A stretch of DNA of 13,692 nt, taken from an uncultured Clostridium sp. (GTDB taxonomy: Bacteria; Bacillota; Clostridia; Clostridiales; Clostridiaceae). This document shows, in pieces, positions 1-6,810 of this stretch. Position numbers and translations under genes: made by a program. The number at the start of each line of letters is the position of its first letter. Position 1 is the first letter of the stretch. The notes below the pieces were generated by a model. The model saw nothing but the letters and a program-made list of their open reading frames with translations, did not search any database and was not told where the DNA came from. Location of the stretch: the NCBI GenBank assembly GCA_937927335.1, contig CALBDU010000008.1, forward strand, positions 1 through 13,692. The letters are read 5' to 3'.

Positions 1-408
1 TATATTATTAGACTCTCTTTCTATCTTTGCAGCACAATTTCCACAACACAAACCCCGTAGTAATATTTCCTTTTTTAACAACTTCCCAAGGTTTTTTTCT
101 CTTATTTTTACATGAGATTCAATTTTTTGAATCGCCTCTGTTGTTGCTGATATCAATTCCTTTGTTTTATTTACTTCACCAATTTCAATTGCAAGTGTTT
201 TAGTTGCAAAATTAAATCTAGCGGAGTTAATTCCTTCTATTTTAGCAACTCTGTCTTCTATCTTGGCTGCACAACTCGCACAATCTAGTCCGTCCAAAAT
301 TAGCTCCTTTCTTGTGCTTGAATTCATTTTTGCTGTTTTAACTTTAGAATTATTTTGATTTGATATTTTGATGTTACCTTTAACAGGTTTTTTGACTATT
401 TTATTCAT
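1..408 (-). CDS. cadA: CadA-type heavy-metal P1B ATPase, N-terminal part (runs off the window)
   Basis: Only the first 136 residues are in the window; the gene continues beyond position 1. A basic leader of about 33 residues is followed by two heavy-metal-associated (HMA) domains. The first carries GLDCASC with metal cysteines C43 and C46; the second carries GLCCGNC with C122 and C125. In P1B ATPases such N-terminal domains bind Zn(II), Cd(II) or Pb(II) and feed or regulate the membrane pump that exports the metal. The start at 408 is supported by a very strong ribosome site (GGAGGAGGGG, about 415-424). It lies 22 bp after the cadC stop, so the two genes form one operon under metal-relieved repression. 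The catalytic part (TGES, CPC, DKTGT) is not visible, so intactness cannot be judged. The family call is firm. Cd/Zn/Pb specificity is inferred from the CadC partner. Confidence 0.88.
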   Translation of the reverse strand, partial: MNKIVKKPVKGNIKISNQNNSKVKTAKMNSSTRKELILDGLDCASCAAKIEDRVAKIEGINSARFNFATKTLAIEIGEVNKTKELISATTEAIQKIESHVKIREKNLGKLLKKEILLRGLCCGNCAAKIERESNNI

Positions 409-430
409 TGCTGCCCCTCCTCCGTAATGA

Positions 431-799
431 TTATCTTCTTTCTGATATATGAAGTAAACCTTGGTCAAAAATGTTTTTAACATGCTCATCATCTAATGAA
501 TAGTAAACAACTCTTCCTTCTTTTCTGTACTTTACAAGTCTTGATTGCTTTAATACTCTAAGTTGATGGGAAATTGCCGACTGAGTCATACCCAATAATG
601 CTGCTATATCGCAAACACACATTTCTGATTGAAACAATGCACATAATACTTTTATCCTGGTTGAATCTCCAAGCATCTTAAAGAGGTCTGATAAATCATA
701 AAGTATTTCTTCTTTGGGTATATGTTTTTTTACTTCATTAATTACATCTTCATGAATTGTAGCGCAACTACAGCTTTCAATATATGTTGTTTCTTCCAT
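431..799 (-). CDS. cadC: CadC-type ArsR/SmtB metal-sensing repressor
   Basis: This is a 122-residue winged-helix repressor, the usual CadC length. The ELCVCD-like motif of the DNA-binding region is present as C61-V-C63. Together with N-terminal C10 and C12 this matches the alpha-3N Cd/Pb/Zn site. The C-terminal helix also keeps a full alpha-5 zinc site, D104-x-H106 then H117-x-x-E120, with the same spacing as staphylococcal CadC. The recognition helix is around MTQSAISHQLRVLK. The frame is open further upstream to 937. The start at 799 is chosen because it has an AAGGA site 8 nt ahead, gives the family length, and lies downstream of the promoter and operator at 822-876. The protein should bind that operator and release it on metal binding, controlling itself and the cadA gene 22 bp downstream. 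Confident in family and role; the exact inducing metal is inferred. Confidence 0.92.
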   Translation of the reverse strand: MEETTYIESCSCATIHEDVINEVKKHIPKEEILYDLSDLFKMLGDSTRIKVLCALFQSEMCVCDIAALLGMTQSAISHQLRVLKQSRLVKYRKEGRVVYYSLDDEHVKNIFDQGLLHISERR

Positions 800-821
800 A
801 TCATTATTCCTTTTCATTTGA

Positions 822-845
822 ACACATGAATAACTGTTCATATAT
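822..845. promoter_or_regulatory. CadC/SmtB-type 12-2-12 operator
   Basis: This is an imperfect inverted repeat centred on ATGAATAACTGTTCAT (826-841), with outer bases partly continuing the symmetry to 822-845. The TGAA...TTCA core is the known recognition pattern of ArsR/SmtB repressors. The repeat overlaps the expected transcription start just after the -10, where bound repressor blocks RNA polymerase. A similar repeat lies in the same place in the decayed copy at 6586-6605. Confidence 0.75.
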
Positions 846-847
846 TC

Positions 848-876
848 ATTATATATAGAACCCTTTTGTTTGTCAA
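848..876 (-). promoter_or_regulatory. Consensus sigma-A promoter of cadC-cadA
   Basis: On the minus strand a perfect -35 TTGACA (871-876) and a perfect -10 TATAAT (848-853) are separated by exactly 17 bp. Transcription would start near 841, inside the operator. The start at 799 is therefore the first well-placed ATG of the message. Confidence 0.9.
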
Positions 877-962
877 CATAATATGAAAATTGTACAAAGT
901 TTTTGCTTGCAAAATTACAGATAGTACGAATACCCATAGTATCATTATTGCGTTAATATAAA

Positions 963-995
963 ACTCCTATTAGATGAATTAATACTAATAGGAGT
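963..995 (-). terminator. Intrinsic terminator after the NhaC-family gene
   Basis: A perfect 11-bp stem (963-973 with 985-995, 11-nt loop) is followed on the minus strand by TTTTATATT. It lies just past the stop of the gene ending at 1006 and isolates that gene from the cadC promoter. On the plus strand a T-rich stretch also follows, so it could work both ways. Confidence 0.8.
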
Positions 996-1005
996 CTTCT
1001 TTTAT

Positions 1006-2430
1006 TTATTTTATAATTGTGAATACAATAAATAAGATAGATGAAATTATGATTGAAGCAATACTATATGGCAAGATTGTCTTAACATGTTTCATGAGTG
1101 GGACCTCCGCTATTGTAGATGAAAGAATGGCTGTTTCACCAAGAGGTGACGCATTGTCGCCTAAAGAACCGCCAGCAAGTACAGCCCCTATCACTAAAGG
1201 TAGATTTGATTGTGTGGTTATAGCAAGCGGTACTGCTATAGGCATAAGCAACGCCCATGTTCCCCATGCAGAACCCATGAAATATGATGCTGCACATCCA
1301 ATTAAAAATATAGCAACAGGTATCAACATGGTTGGTATTTGCGGTCCAACTGTATTAGTAATAAACTTTACAAACCCTAAATCTTCTATAATACTGGATA
1401 ATCCCCAACTTAATACCAATACAATTATAGGCGGCATCATTTCATTTCCGCCCGATAAAAAGTGTTTCTCTATCTCTTCCATAGGTATTTTTTGAAATAA
1501 ATATAATATAGTAGTAATTACTACAGACACTACACCTGAAAGTAAAATCGATTTTTCAAATTCCGCATTCATAATAGCCCCAACAAAACCTTGTCCTTTC
1601 CCTTTTCCTGTGTACCAAAAGGAAAAGAATGTTGTTAATATAAGCAATGTTAACGGCAAAATCAGATTAAATGGACGAGGTGGTGCTTTCTCTTCAAATT
1701 CACACTGTTCATGTGCCTCATGCCCATGCCCATCATCATCTCCTTCCTTTGTATCCTTTATTTTTTTAACCAAACTATCAAACCTAAGATTGAAAAGTAT
1801 AATACCTATACTTACAAGTATCATAACAATCGCATAAAAATTAAAAGGAATACTCTTAATATATAAGTTATATGCAGATTGGTTCACTCCCGCCTTATTT
1901 AAAGCCGAATTAATTACTCCTATAATATAACCCACATATGTAGTCCCAAAAGGAATTAAGATAATAAGCAAACATGATGTTACATTGACTACTACAGCAA
2001 GTTTTTCCTTACTCCCTTTTGTTTTCTCTACCAATGCTTTTCCTACTGTTCCTGTAGCTATTGCATGAAAGCAGCAATCAATAAAAGTAAAGATTGTGAC
2101 AATCCACACACTGGCTAATGCTCCTTTTTCAGTTTTAACATATTTATCAGCCATTACAGAAAAACCTTTTATGCCACCTGACAACTTCATAATCTCACCA
2201 AAGGCTCCAAATAAGAATAAAAACATTATAATGTATACGCTCTCTTCACTTGAAGCTGATTTTACCAAATGCTCAACTGCCAAAATACAACCTTTGAAAA
2301 CATTTCCTCCTGCAAGTAATATTCCTCCTGATATAATTCCCACAACGAGTGCAGCTATTATTCTCTTTGTGGTCATTGCTAAGATGATAACTACAATAGG
2401 TATAAATAACGAAACTAAACCTTGACTCAT
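1006..2430 (-). CDS. NhaC-family Na+/H+ antiporter-like membrane transporter with His-rich loop
   Basis: A 474-residue polytopic membrane protein with about ten or more hydrophobic segments, the usual NhaC-family length. Family marks include the glycine-rich GSAWGTWALLMP (386-397) and GDNASPLGET (424-433) segments near the C-terminus. Known members exchange H+ for Na+ or for organic ions. A hydrophilic loop at about 225-252 contains DDDGHGHEAHEQCE (231-244), with three His, one Cys and many acidic residues, which could bind a metal ion. The start at 2430 has an AAGGAAAGG ribosome site. The gene lies directly upstream of cadC-cadA on the same strand but has its own terminator. A fragment of a second copy sits beside the decayed cadC' (6811-6920), which ties this transporter to the metal module. 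Family is firm; the substrate is unknown and could be Na+ or a metal-linked solute. Confidence 0.85.
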   Translation of the reverse strand: MSQGLVSLFIPIVVIILAMTTKRIIAALVVGIISGGILLAGGNVFKGCILAVEHLVKSASSEESVYIIMFLFLFGAFGEIMKLSGGIKGFSVMADKYVKTEKGALASVWIVTIFTFIDCCFHAIATGTVGKALVEKTKGSKEKLAVVVNVTSCLLIILIPFGTTYVGYIIGVINSALNKAGVNQSAYNLYIKSIPFNFYAIVMILVSIGIILFNLRFDSLVKKIKDTKEGDDDGHGHEAHEQCEFEEKAPPRPFNLILPLTLLILTTFFSFWYTGKGKGQGFVGAIMNAEFEKSILLSGVVSVVITTILYLFQKIPMEEIEKHFLSGGNEMMPPIIVLVLSWGLSSIIEDLGFVKFITNTVGPQIPTMLIPVAIFLIGCAASYFMGSAWGTWALLMPIAVPLAITTQSNLPLVIGAVLAGGSLGDNASPLGETAILSSTIAEVPLMKHVKTILPYSIASIIISSILFIVFTIIK

Positions 2431-2461
2431 TTCAGCCTTTCCTTCTTTCTTTTAACTATTT

Positions 2462-2467
2462 ATTATA
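2462..2467 (-). promoter_or_regulatory. Possible -10 box of the NhaC-family gene
   Basis: TATAAT on the minus strand lies about 30 bp upstream of the start at 2430, with no convincing -35 at 16-18 bp. No ArsR-type inverted repeat was seen between 2431 and 2530, so this copy shows no sign of CadC control of its own promoter. Confidence 0.4.
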
Positions 2468-2528
2468 CCTATTGTTTGTATTAATGACATAATTAAACCT
2501 AAAGTTTACTTACGAAACTACTAAGATT

Positions 2529-3386
2529 CAGGTTGAAAATAGGAAAAGAACTTATGCAGGTTATGAAAATAGAACTGCAAAAAAGGCTCATGCCGGCATT
2601 GAAGGCTTATAAAGCTTACACTCCAAAATAATGGGGGCTTACGTGATGGTGTTGAGACAATAATTCCTGCTGATCAAGTATTATATGGCGACACCCTCAT
2701 TGTACTTGCTGGAGAAATTATTGCTGTTGACGGAATCATTATTTCAGGCCAGACATCAGTTAATCAATCAGTTATGACTGGTGAATCACTACCTGTTGAT
2801 AAAAATAAAGGTGATGCAGTTACTAGTGGAACAGTTAATCAGTTTGGAACCTTTACAATGAACGCTACCAAGGTAGGAAAGGATAGTTCACTTCAACGTA
2901 TGATAAAGATTGTAAAAGAAGCTGAAGCAACCAAGGCACCAATTATAAGTATTGTTTACAGATGGGCAACCTGGATGATTTGGGCGGTTTATTGACAGCA
3001 ATAGTAACAGGCATCGCAACGGAAGAGGTTATACGGGCAGTAAATGTATTAGTGGTTTTTCCTCCTGTGCATTTATCTTAGCGACTCCAACGGCTATAAT
3101 GGCTGAAATAGGAAATGCACCACGATTTGGCATAATAATAAGATCAGGAGATGCTATTGAAAGATTCTCCAAAATAAACCATATTACTTTTGATAAAATA
3201 GGCACACTAACACATGGCAAAATGGAAGTTATTGCAGTGTATGGTATAGATACTACAATTTCAGAGGGCAAATTAATGATGTATTCTGCTACAGTTGAAA
3301 AGTATTCTGAACATCCTATTGGAAAATCAATTATAACATATTGCCTATCAAATAATATCAACATTATGGAACCCCCAAGTAACTAA
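2529..3386 (+). pseudogene. Decayed heavy-metal P1B ATPase (second ATPase type), middle fragment
   Basis: Pieces of one ATPase can be read in order across several frames. First come residues typical of the stretch before the actuator domain (ENRTAKKAHAGIEGL, 2562-2606), then LRDGVETIIPADQ. Next is a clean actuator segment with the MTGESLPVDK loop, reading on to APIISIVYRWATW and a stop. After a frameshift the membrane part reads TGIATEEVIRAVNVLVVF. A deletion destroys the first Cys of the CPC metal site (about 3060-3070). The last block runs from LATPTAIMAEIG to the HP motif (SEHPIGKSI) and stops at 3386; the rest of the N domain and the C-terminus are missing. The phosphorylation motif reads DKIGTLT instead of DKTGTLT. 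It resembles the ATPase type with VVFCPCALVLATPTAIM and differs from the CadA relatives elsewhere in the window. It is non-functional as read. Confidence 0.88.
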
Positions 3387-3599
3387 AGCTGCTGCTGAAT
3401 CTGATTAAAAGAATTATTGACTGCAAATTAACATAAATTATTGAAAAATTCATCAAAAATATCTCTCTTAAAGAGCCAAATGCCTTTTGCTTCTGGTTTT
3501 TTAAGAATTTTCTAGTTATATGATCATGCTGATGACATTAAAGGAAAATAGTTATTTAAAATAGTTATTTGATAAACAATATTATAACTGCAGTTTATA
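3387..3599. other. AT-rich spacer, no gene seen
   Basis: No coding segment or further ATPase homology could be read here on either strand. The only structure is a short tandem direct repeat, AAATAGTTATTT followed by AAAATAGTTATTT, around 3545-3570. Confidence 0.5.
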
Positions 3600-3621
3600 A
3601 AGGTGAGGTCACCCTCACCTT
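3600..3621 (-). terminator. Hairpin downstream of the kinase gene
   Basis: A perfect 9-bp stem (3600-3608 with 3613-3621) has a 4-nt loop. It lies about 55 bp past the kinase stop and is followed on the minus strand by TATAAAC, a weak T-tract. It is a likely intrinsic terminator or 3' end for the zinc-ribbon-kinase operon. Confidence 0.55.
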
Positions 3622-3676
3622 ATTACTAACATAAATAAGCTTATATGGTTTATAATAATATTTTATTCTAGTATAT

Positions 3677-4414
3677 TTACAATTTATAAATGTTTGAAGG
3701 CTTAAATGCATCAATAAAATCACTTCTAATTTCATCAATGCTATCATATGGCATTTCAATACCAAGTAGCCTTTTGAGTAAAATGACTTGTTCGGGACTA
3801 ATTGGCAGTTCCTCATACCATGGTATCATTCTTCGATAGTTATCTGTTTCGAAGCTAGAATAGAGTAAATACAGTAATAGGTCTCCAAAGTAAGAGTAAT
3901 CCAAGTTATATGGATATATGGACTCATCTGCAAACCTTGCCAAACCAAAGTCAATGAGATTAACATTACCTTTATCTAAAATTACATTGGATATTCTAAT
4001 ATCCCTATGAACTACTCCATTCTTATGAAGGTAGCTGATTATGCTGACAAGTTTGATTCCAATATTATAAATTTCATCTGACTTGAACTTGTAATGATAT
4101 TTAAACAGCATGTCTTTAACAGTATTGCCCTTTTTAAAATCCAGTACAAATCCATAAAATCTATTTTCATTTATAACACCCAGAAACTTAGGTATTCTTA
4201 AATCCTCTAGCTGGGATAATATCACTGCTTCAAAAGGATTTTTTTCACAATTCTTTTTAAAAATACCTGGTTTGAACTTTTTAATTATAACCTTTTTACC
4301 TTCCAAAGCGCTAGCAGCAAAGCATAAACCATACCTGCCTTCCCCTATAAACTCATCAATAATATATTTACTAACTTTGCACCCTATATATTTTTTCGAT
4401 TTAAAGAACTGCAT
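3677..4414 (-). CDS. Small Hanks-type Ser/Thr protein kinase
   Basis: A 245-residue protein that is almost only a kinase domain. Visible landmarks are the glycine loop GEGRYG (24-29), the ATP-anchoring lysine in VIIKKF (K45 or K46), the helix-C glutamate (E62), the catalytic loop HRDIRISN (H136, D138, N143) and the metal-binding DFG (155-157). Subdomain IX (YFGDLLLY) follows only about 20 residues after DFG, so the activation segment is short and no APE motif is evident. The usual catalytic-loop lysine is replaced by R140. No membrane segment or PASTA repeat is present, so it should be cytosolic. Its ribosome site AAAGGA overlaps the stop codon of the zinc-ribbon gene 11 nt upstream, so the two are translationally coupled. 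It probably phosphorylates protein Ser/Thr residues; the neighbour is a natural candidate partner. The target is not known. Confidence 0.83.
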   Translation of the reverse strand: MQFFKSKKYIGCKVSKYIIDEFIGEGRYGLCFAASALEGKKVIIKKFKPGIFKKNCEKNPFEAVILSQLEDLRIPKFLGVINENRFYGFVLDFKKGNTVKDMLFKYHYKFKSDEIYNIGIKLVSIISYLHKNGVVHRDIRISNVILDKGNVNLIDFGLARFADESIYPYNLDYSYFGDLLLYLLYSSFETDNYRRMIPWYEELPISPEQVILLKRLLGIEMPYDSIDEIRSDFIDAFKPSNIYKL

Positions 4415-4425
4415 AAATATATCCT

Positions 4426-4773
4426 TTACACTTTACTCCCACAATTGTTACAGAATTTTGCACCAGCTGGGAACTTCTGACCGCAGCTAAGACAAAATGT
4501 CGACCCAATCACCGTTTCCCCACATTCCAAACAAAATTTTGAGCCCTCGGGTACTAATGATCCACATTTGTTGCATTTCACATGTTGAATATTTTGAATA
4601 GGCTGATTGAATGTATTGCCATTGTACTGGTTTTCATAGTAACCATGCGAATGGCTCCGTGAAATTACCATGTCCATAAGATTTTCTACTAATCCTTTTC
4701 TTTTATAATGGCCGCTACCCTGATGGCCATACTTATAGTGATTTCTTTTTGAAGATCTTGAAAAAAAACTCAT
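4426..4773 (-). CDS. Double zinc-ribbon protein, partner of the kinase
   Basis: A 115-residue protein. The first 65 residues are basic and low-complexity, rich in Ser, His, Tyr, Gly and Asn, with many possible phosphorylation sites. The C-terminal 50 residues form two zinc ribbons with CxxC pairs C67/C70 with C81/C84, and C94/C97 with C108/C111. The start at 4773 is chosen for its GAGG site 7 nt ahead. The frame stays open to a TTG at 4887, and the extra 38 residues would form a hydrophobic segment (see 4774-4978). The gene precedes the kinase gene by 11 nt with an overlapping ribosome site, so it is made together with it. Zinc ribbons of this kind bind protein or nucleic acid. A role as kinase substrate or adaptor is inference from gene order. 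Confidence 0.75.
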   Translation of the reverse strand: MSFFSRSSKRNHYKYGHQGSGHYKRKGLVENLMDMVISRSHSHGYYENQYNGNTFNQPIQNIQHVKCNKCGSLVPEGSKFCLECGETVIGSTFCLSCGQKFPAGAKFCNNCGSKV

Positions 4774-4978
4774 TCTTATACCTCTTTCTTTATTTTTATT
4801 TAAATGTTTTATTAATTTTACAAGTTCATACCAAACTACCGAACCTGCACCTATGCACATTGCAAGAGCTAACAAAGGATGCACCAAATATTACAAACCC
4901 TTGTATTATACTTTTGCTAAAGCCTTTCGCTGTAAGCAATTTCCCTGGGGTGAACGTAGTGCCCGATCCATAATATAA
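4774..4978 (-). pseudogene. Possible frameshifted small membrane-protein relic upstream of the zinc-ribbon gene
   Basis: On the minus strand, two adjoining frames read like one small protein. The first gives GSGTTFTPGKLLTAKGFSKS then IIQGFVIFGA. After a one-base shift near 4880 the second gives LLALAMCIGAGSVVWYELVK and then LIKHLNKNKERGI, running directly into the zinc-ribbon frame. This looks like one hydrophobic helix with a basic tail. No start codon was found for the first half, because a TGA lies just upstream in that frame. It may be a decayed gene, or an N-terminal membrane extension once fused to the zinc-ribbon protein. I do not recognise a family, and coding-like composition is the only evidence. 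Confidence 0.35.
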
Positions 4979-5213
4979 TCTTCAGCAGGTTGCCTTTCTA
5001 ATTCGATCGATCAGGTTGGATCAATTATAAGTTCAAATAGCATCAAATATAACGGAAATAAAAAAAGATTAGCGGGACTTATCCCCAGCAACTGGCTTTT
5101 TACAGCGCAAGAATAATGTTTGTACATATAATATCAAGTATTATTACCATTAATTATACTTTGTCTAATAACTTTAAATCAAAATTAAATCTTTAGTATA
5201 TAAATTTAACAAG
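4979..5213. other. Intergenic, no gene seen
   Basis: AT-rich stretch with a GC-richer patch at about 5068-5110 (GCGGGACTTATCCCCAGC) that can form short stems. No known RNA family was recognised and no coding segment could be read. Confidence 0.4.
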
Positions 5214-6162
5214 TTATATATATCTTGTGTATACAGTCTTATTAAAAACAACTACTTCAACATTGTTCAATGCTTCAAGATAGTTGCCGTCTTTTACCAG
5301 TATCCCTCTCTTAGAGGTGCCTCCCATTACTCCAAAGAATCCTAAAGGAATTGAAATTACTAACGCACATGGACAAGATACTACTAAAAACACCAGAGTT
5401 CTGCATATCCAGTCGGTGAAGGTTGCACCTTGAATTATTAAGAGAGATAAAATAGCAAGTACCAAGGCTCCAAATACTAAGACTGGGGTATAATACCTTG
5501 CAAATTTTGTTATACAGTTTTCAGTTGGTGCTTTTTGCTACTGGCATTTTGAACAAGATCTAAAATCTTAGATATGTTTGATTCACCATGGGTTTTTGTT
5601 ACTTTTACCGTCAGAGCATCATTCTTATTAATTCACTTAAAGAATCTTTACCTGGTTCTAGTTCACGTGGAACAGATTCACCTGTTAAAGCTGATGTATC
5701 AACCACCGAGTTGTCTTATTGTGTTCTCACATTGATTTCGATACAACTTGCTAAGTTACTTTACTAATTAGCTTATTGTATTCATTTAGTAGCTTGTCTA
5801 ATTTTTGACTTATTGCTACTAACTCTGTATCGGTCAACATTCGTTTGTCATTAATTAACCGATACATTAATTGTCTAAGTTCCTCAATTTTTCGAAACAT
5901 TTCTTCGATAGTTTCCATTTTGTCCCTCCTTTCACTATAAACTTTAGCAAAATTCGGGAATTTTGTTATTTCATTTCTATAAATATCTATATCCACACTA
6001 GTATCATTCTCTTTTATTTTAGTGTTAATGTTATTATTTTTCATGATAACTTTAATGCCTGGCTCTATTTTATTTTCCGTTTAAATTTCTAACATCTTTT
6101 TCTATTTTTGCAGCACAATTAGGATAATTCAGACCTTTTAAAATTAATTCCTTCTTTAACGT
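5214..6162 (-). pseudogene. cadA' : wreck of a second CadA-type ATPase, split around a Spo0E-like gene
   Basis: The N-terminal piece starts after a strong AGGAGG site (about 6172-6177), but the codon 7 nt later, where ATG is expected, is ACG (6160-6162). It reads KKELILKGLNYPNCAAKIE, an HMA domain whose first metal cysteine is Tyr. It then hits a stop and continues in another frame as IEPGIKVI to about 5940. After the Spo0E-like gene (5751-5918), the middle resumes near 5715 with SVVDTSALTGESVPRELEPG, is frameshifted several times, and is clear again from 5465 with TFTDWICRTLVFLVVSCPCALVI (membrane CPC metal site), GFFGVMGG and NYLEALNNVEVVVF. The phosphorylation site DKTGTLT is reduced to NKT before the frame is lost at 5214. 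Everything after that point is missing. It follows cadC' in the same order as the intact cadC-cadA pair. Confidence 0.88.
5751..5918 (-). CDS. Spo0E-like aspartyl-phosphate phosphatase
   Basis: A 55-residue helical-hairpin protein. The first helix (IEELRQLMYRLINDK) and second helix, with the family signature SQKLDKLLNEYNKLI, match Spo0E-family proteins, which remove phosphate from Spo0A~P and so hold back sporulation. The usual signature is SQELD; here the Glu is Lys. The start at 5918 is set by an excellent AAAGGAGGG site 7 nt upstream; the frame stays open to 6044 only because it runs through cadA' remains. The gene lies between two pieces of the decayed cadA' on the same strand and looks intact. 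It was either inserted there or became joined to these pieces by deletions. Family call good; that it acts on Spo0A is inferred from family membership. Confidence 0.8.
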   Translation of the reverse strand: METIEEMFRKIEELRQLMYRLINDKRMLTDTELVAISQKLDKLLNEYNKLISKVT

Positions 6163-6187
6163 TGTTATACCTCCTTTGAAGGATTAA

Positions 6188-6551
6188 ATTATTAATGTGA
6201 ATTAATCCTTGGCCAAATATTAATTTTATATGTTCATCATTCAGTGAATAAAACACTATTTTCCCTTCTTTTCTACTTTTCACAAGACCATGCCATTTTA
6301 AGATTATAAGTTGATGAAAAATAACTGATTGAGTCATTTTTGATAAGAATGCGATATCACAAACACACATTTAATCCTCATCTAATGCCCAAAGTATTTT
6401 AATCCGTGTTAAGTCCCCAAAAATTATAAATAATTCTGCCAAATCATATAATATTTCTTCCCTTGGTATTTTATCTATTACATGCATTACTGTATTTTTG
6501 TGTATTACAACGCAATCATATTTTTCGATAGATCCAAGATTTTTTTGTCAT
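6188..6551 (-). pseudogene. cadC' : decayed ArsR/CadC repressor copy
   Basis: Closely similar to the intact repressor at 431-799 along its whole length. The ATG at 6551 is followed by an A-run that shifts the frame, after which IPREEILYDLAELF and GDLTRIKILWALDED can be read. A TAA stop at 6371-6373 then interrupts it immediately before MCVCDIAFLSKMTQS. The last part ends in DEHIKLIFGQGLIHINN, keeping D, H and H of the alpha-5 zinc site but with Asn where the Glu ligand should be. The native stop is lost, so the frame runs on into cadA'. It cannot make a working repressor as read. Gene order cadC'-cadA' copies the intact pair. Confidence 0.9.
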
Positions 6552-6585
6552 ACCTTCACCTCTCTTTATGTTAATTTGTATGAAT

Positions 6586-6605
6586 ATATGAGTTGATGTT
6601 CATAT
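6586..6605. promoter_or_regulatory. ArsR-type operator 1 of the decayed module
   Basis: Inverted repeat ATATGA...TCATAT with an 8-nt centre, lying just downstream of the cadC' -10. This is the same position as the operator of the intact copy. Confidence 0.6.
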
Positions 6606-6616
6606 TTAACAGATTA

Positions 6617-6645
6617 ATTATATACTTAATTATATAAGATTTCAA
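6617..6645 (-). promoter_or_regulatory. Surviving promoter of cadC'
   Basis: On the minus strand TTGAAA (6640-6645) and TATAAT (6617-6622) are 17 bp apart. The layout relative to the operator and start matches the intact cadC promoter at 848-876, so the signals have outlasted the gene. Confidence 0.75.
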
Positions 6646-6649
6646 TACG

Positions 6650-6667
6650 TATGAACATTTATTCATA
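6650..6667. promoter_or_regulatory. ArsR-type operator 2, between cadC' and nhaC'
   Basis: TATGAACATTTATTCATA is a near-perfect inverted repeat with the TGAA...TTCA core of ArsR/SmtB sites. It lies upstream of the cadC' -35 and on the nhaC' side, so it probably served the divergent nhaC' gene. Confidence 0.65.
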
Positions 6668-6810
6668 TATTATTGTCATTTCATTAATTTGGGAATGTCA
6701 TTAGAAAGATATATACTGCTTTTCATAAGAATTTTATAATGATTCTAAATGTTTTTTGTTTATAAATTTATATGAGTGAAATGCTAACATCAAGTAGGGA
6801 TGTGATTGTA

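Noticed and set aside
800..937. Longer N-terminus for the cadC product (168 residues)
   Set aside because: The extra codons cover the promoter and operator, and the 122-residue form matches the family length and has a proper ribosome site.
1019..1495. Open frame of 158 codons on the plus strand opposite the NhaC-family gene
   Set aside because: It is the antisense of a well-supported membrane-protein gene and has no ribosome site or recognisable domain. The frames at 1610-1837 and 2096-2425 are similar antisense frames.
4890..5110. Possible riboswitch or structured RNA upstream of the zinc-ribbon gene
   Set aside because: GC-richer patches can form stems, but no known aptamer core was recognised and part of the stretch reads as a protein relic.
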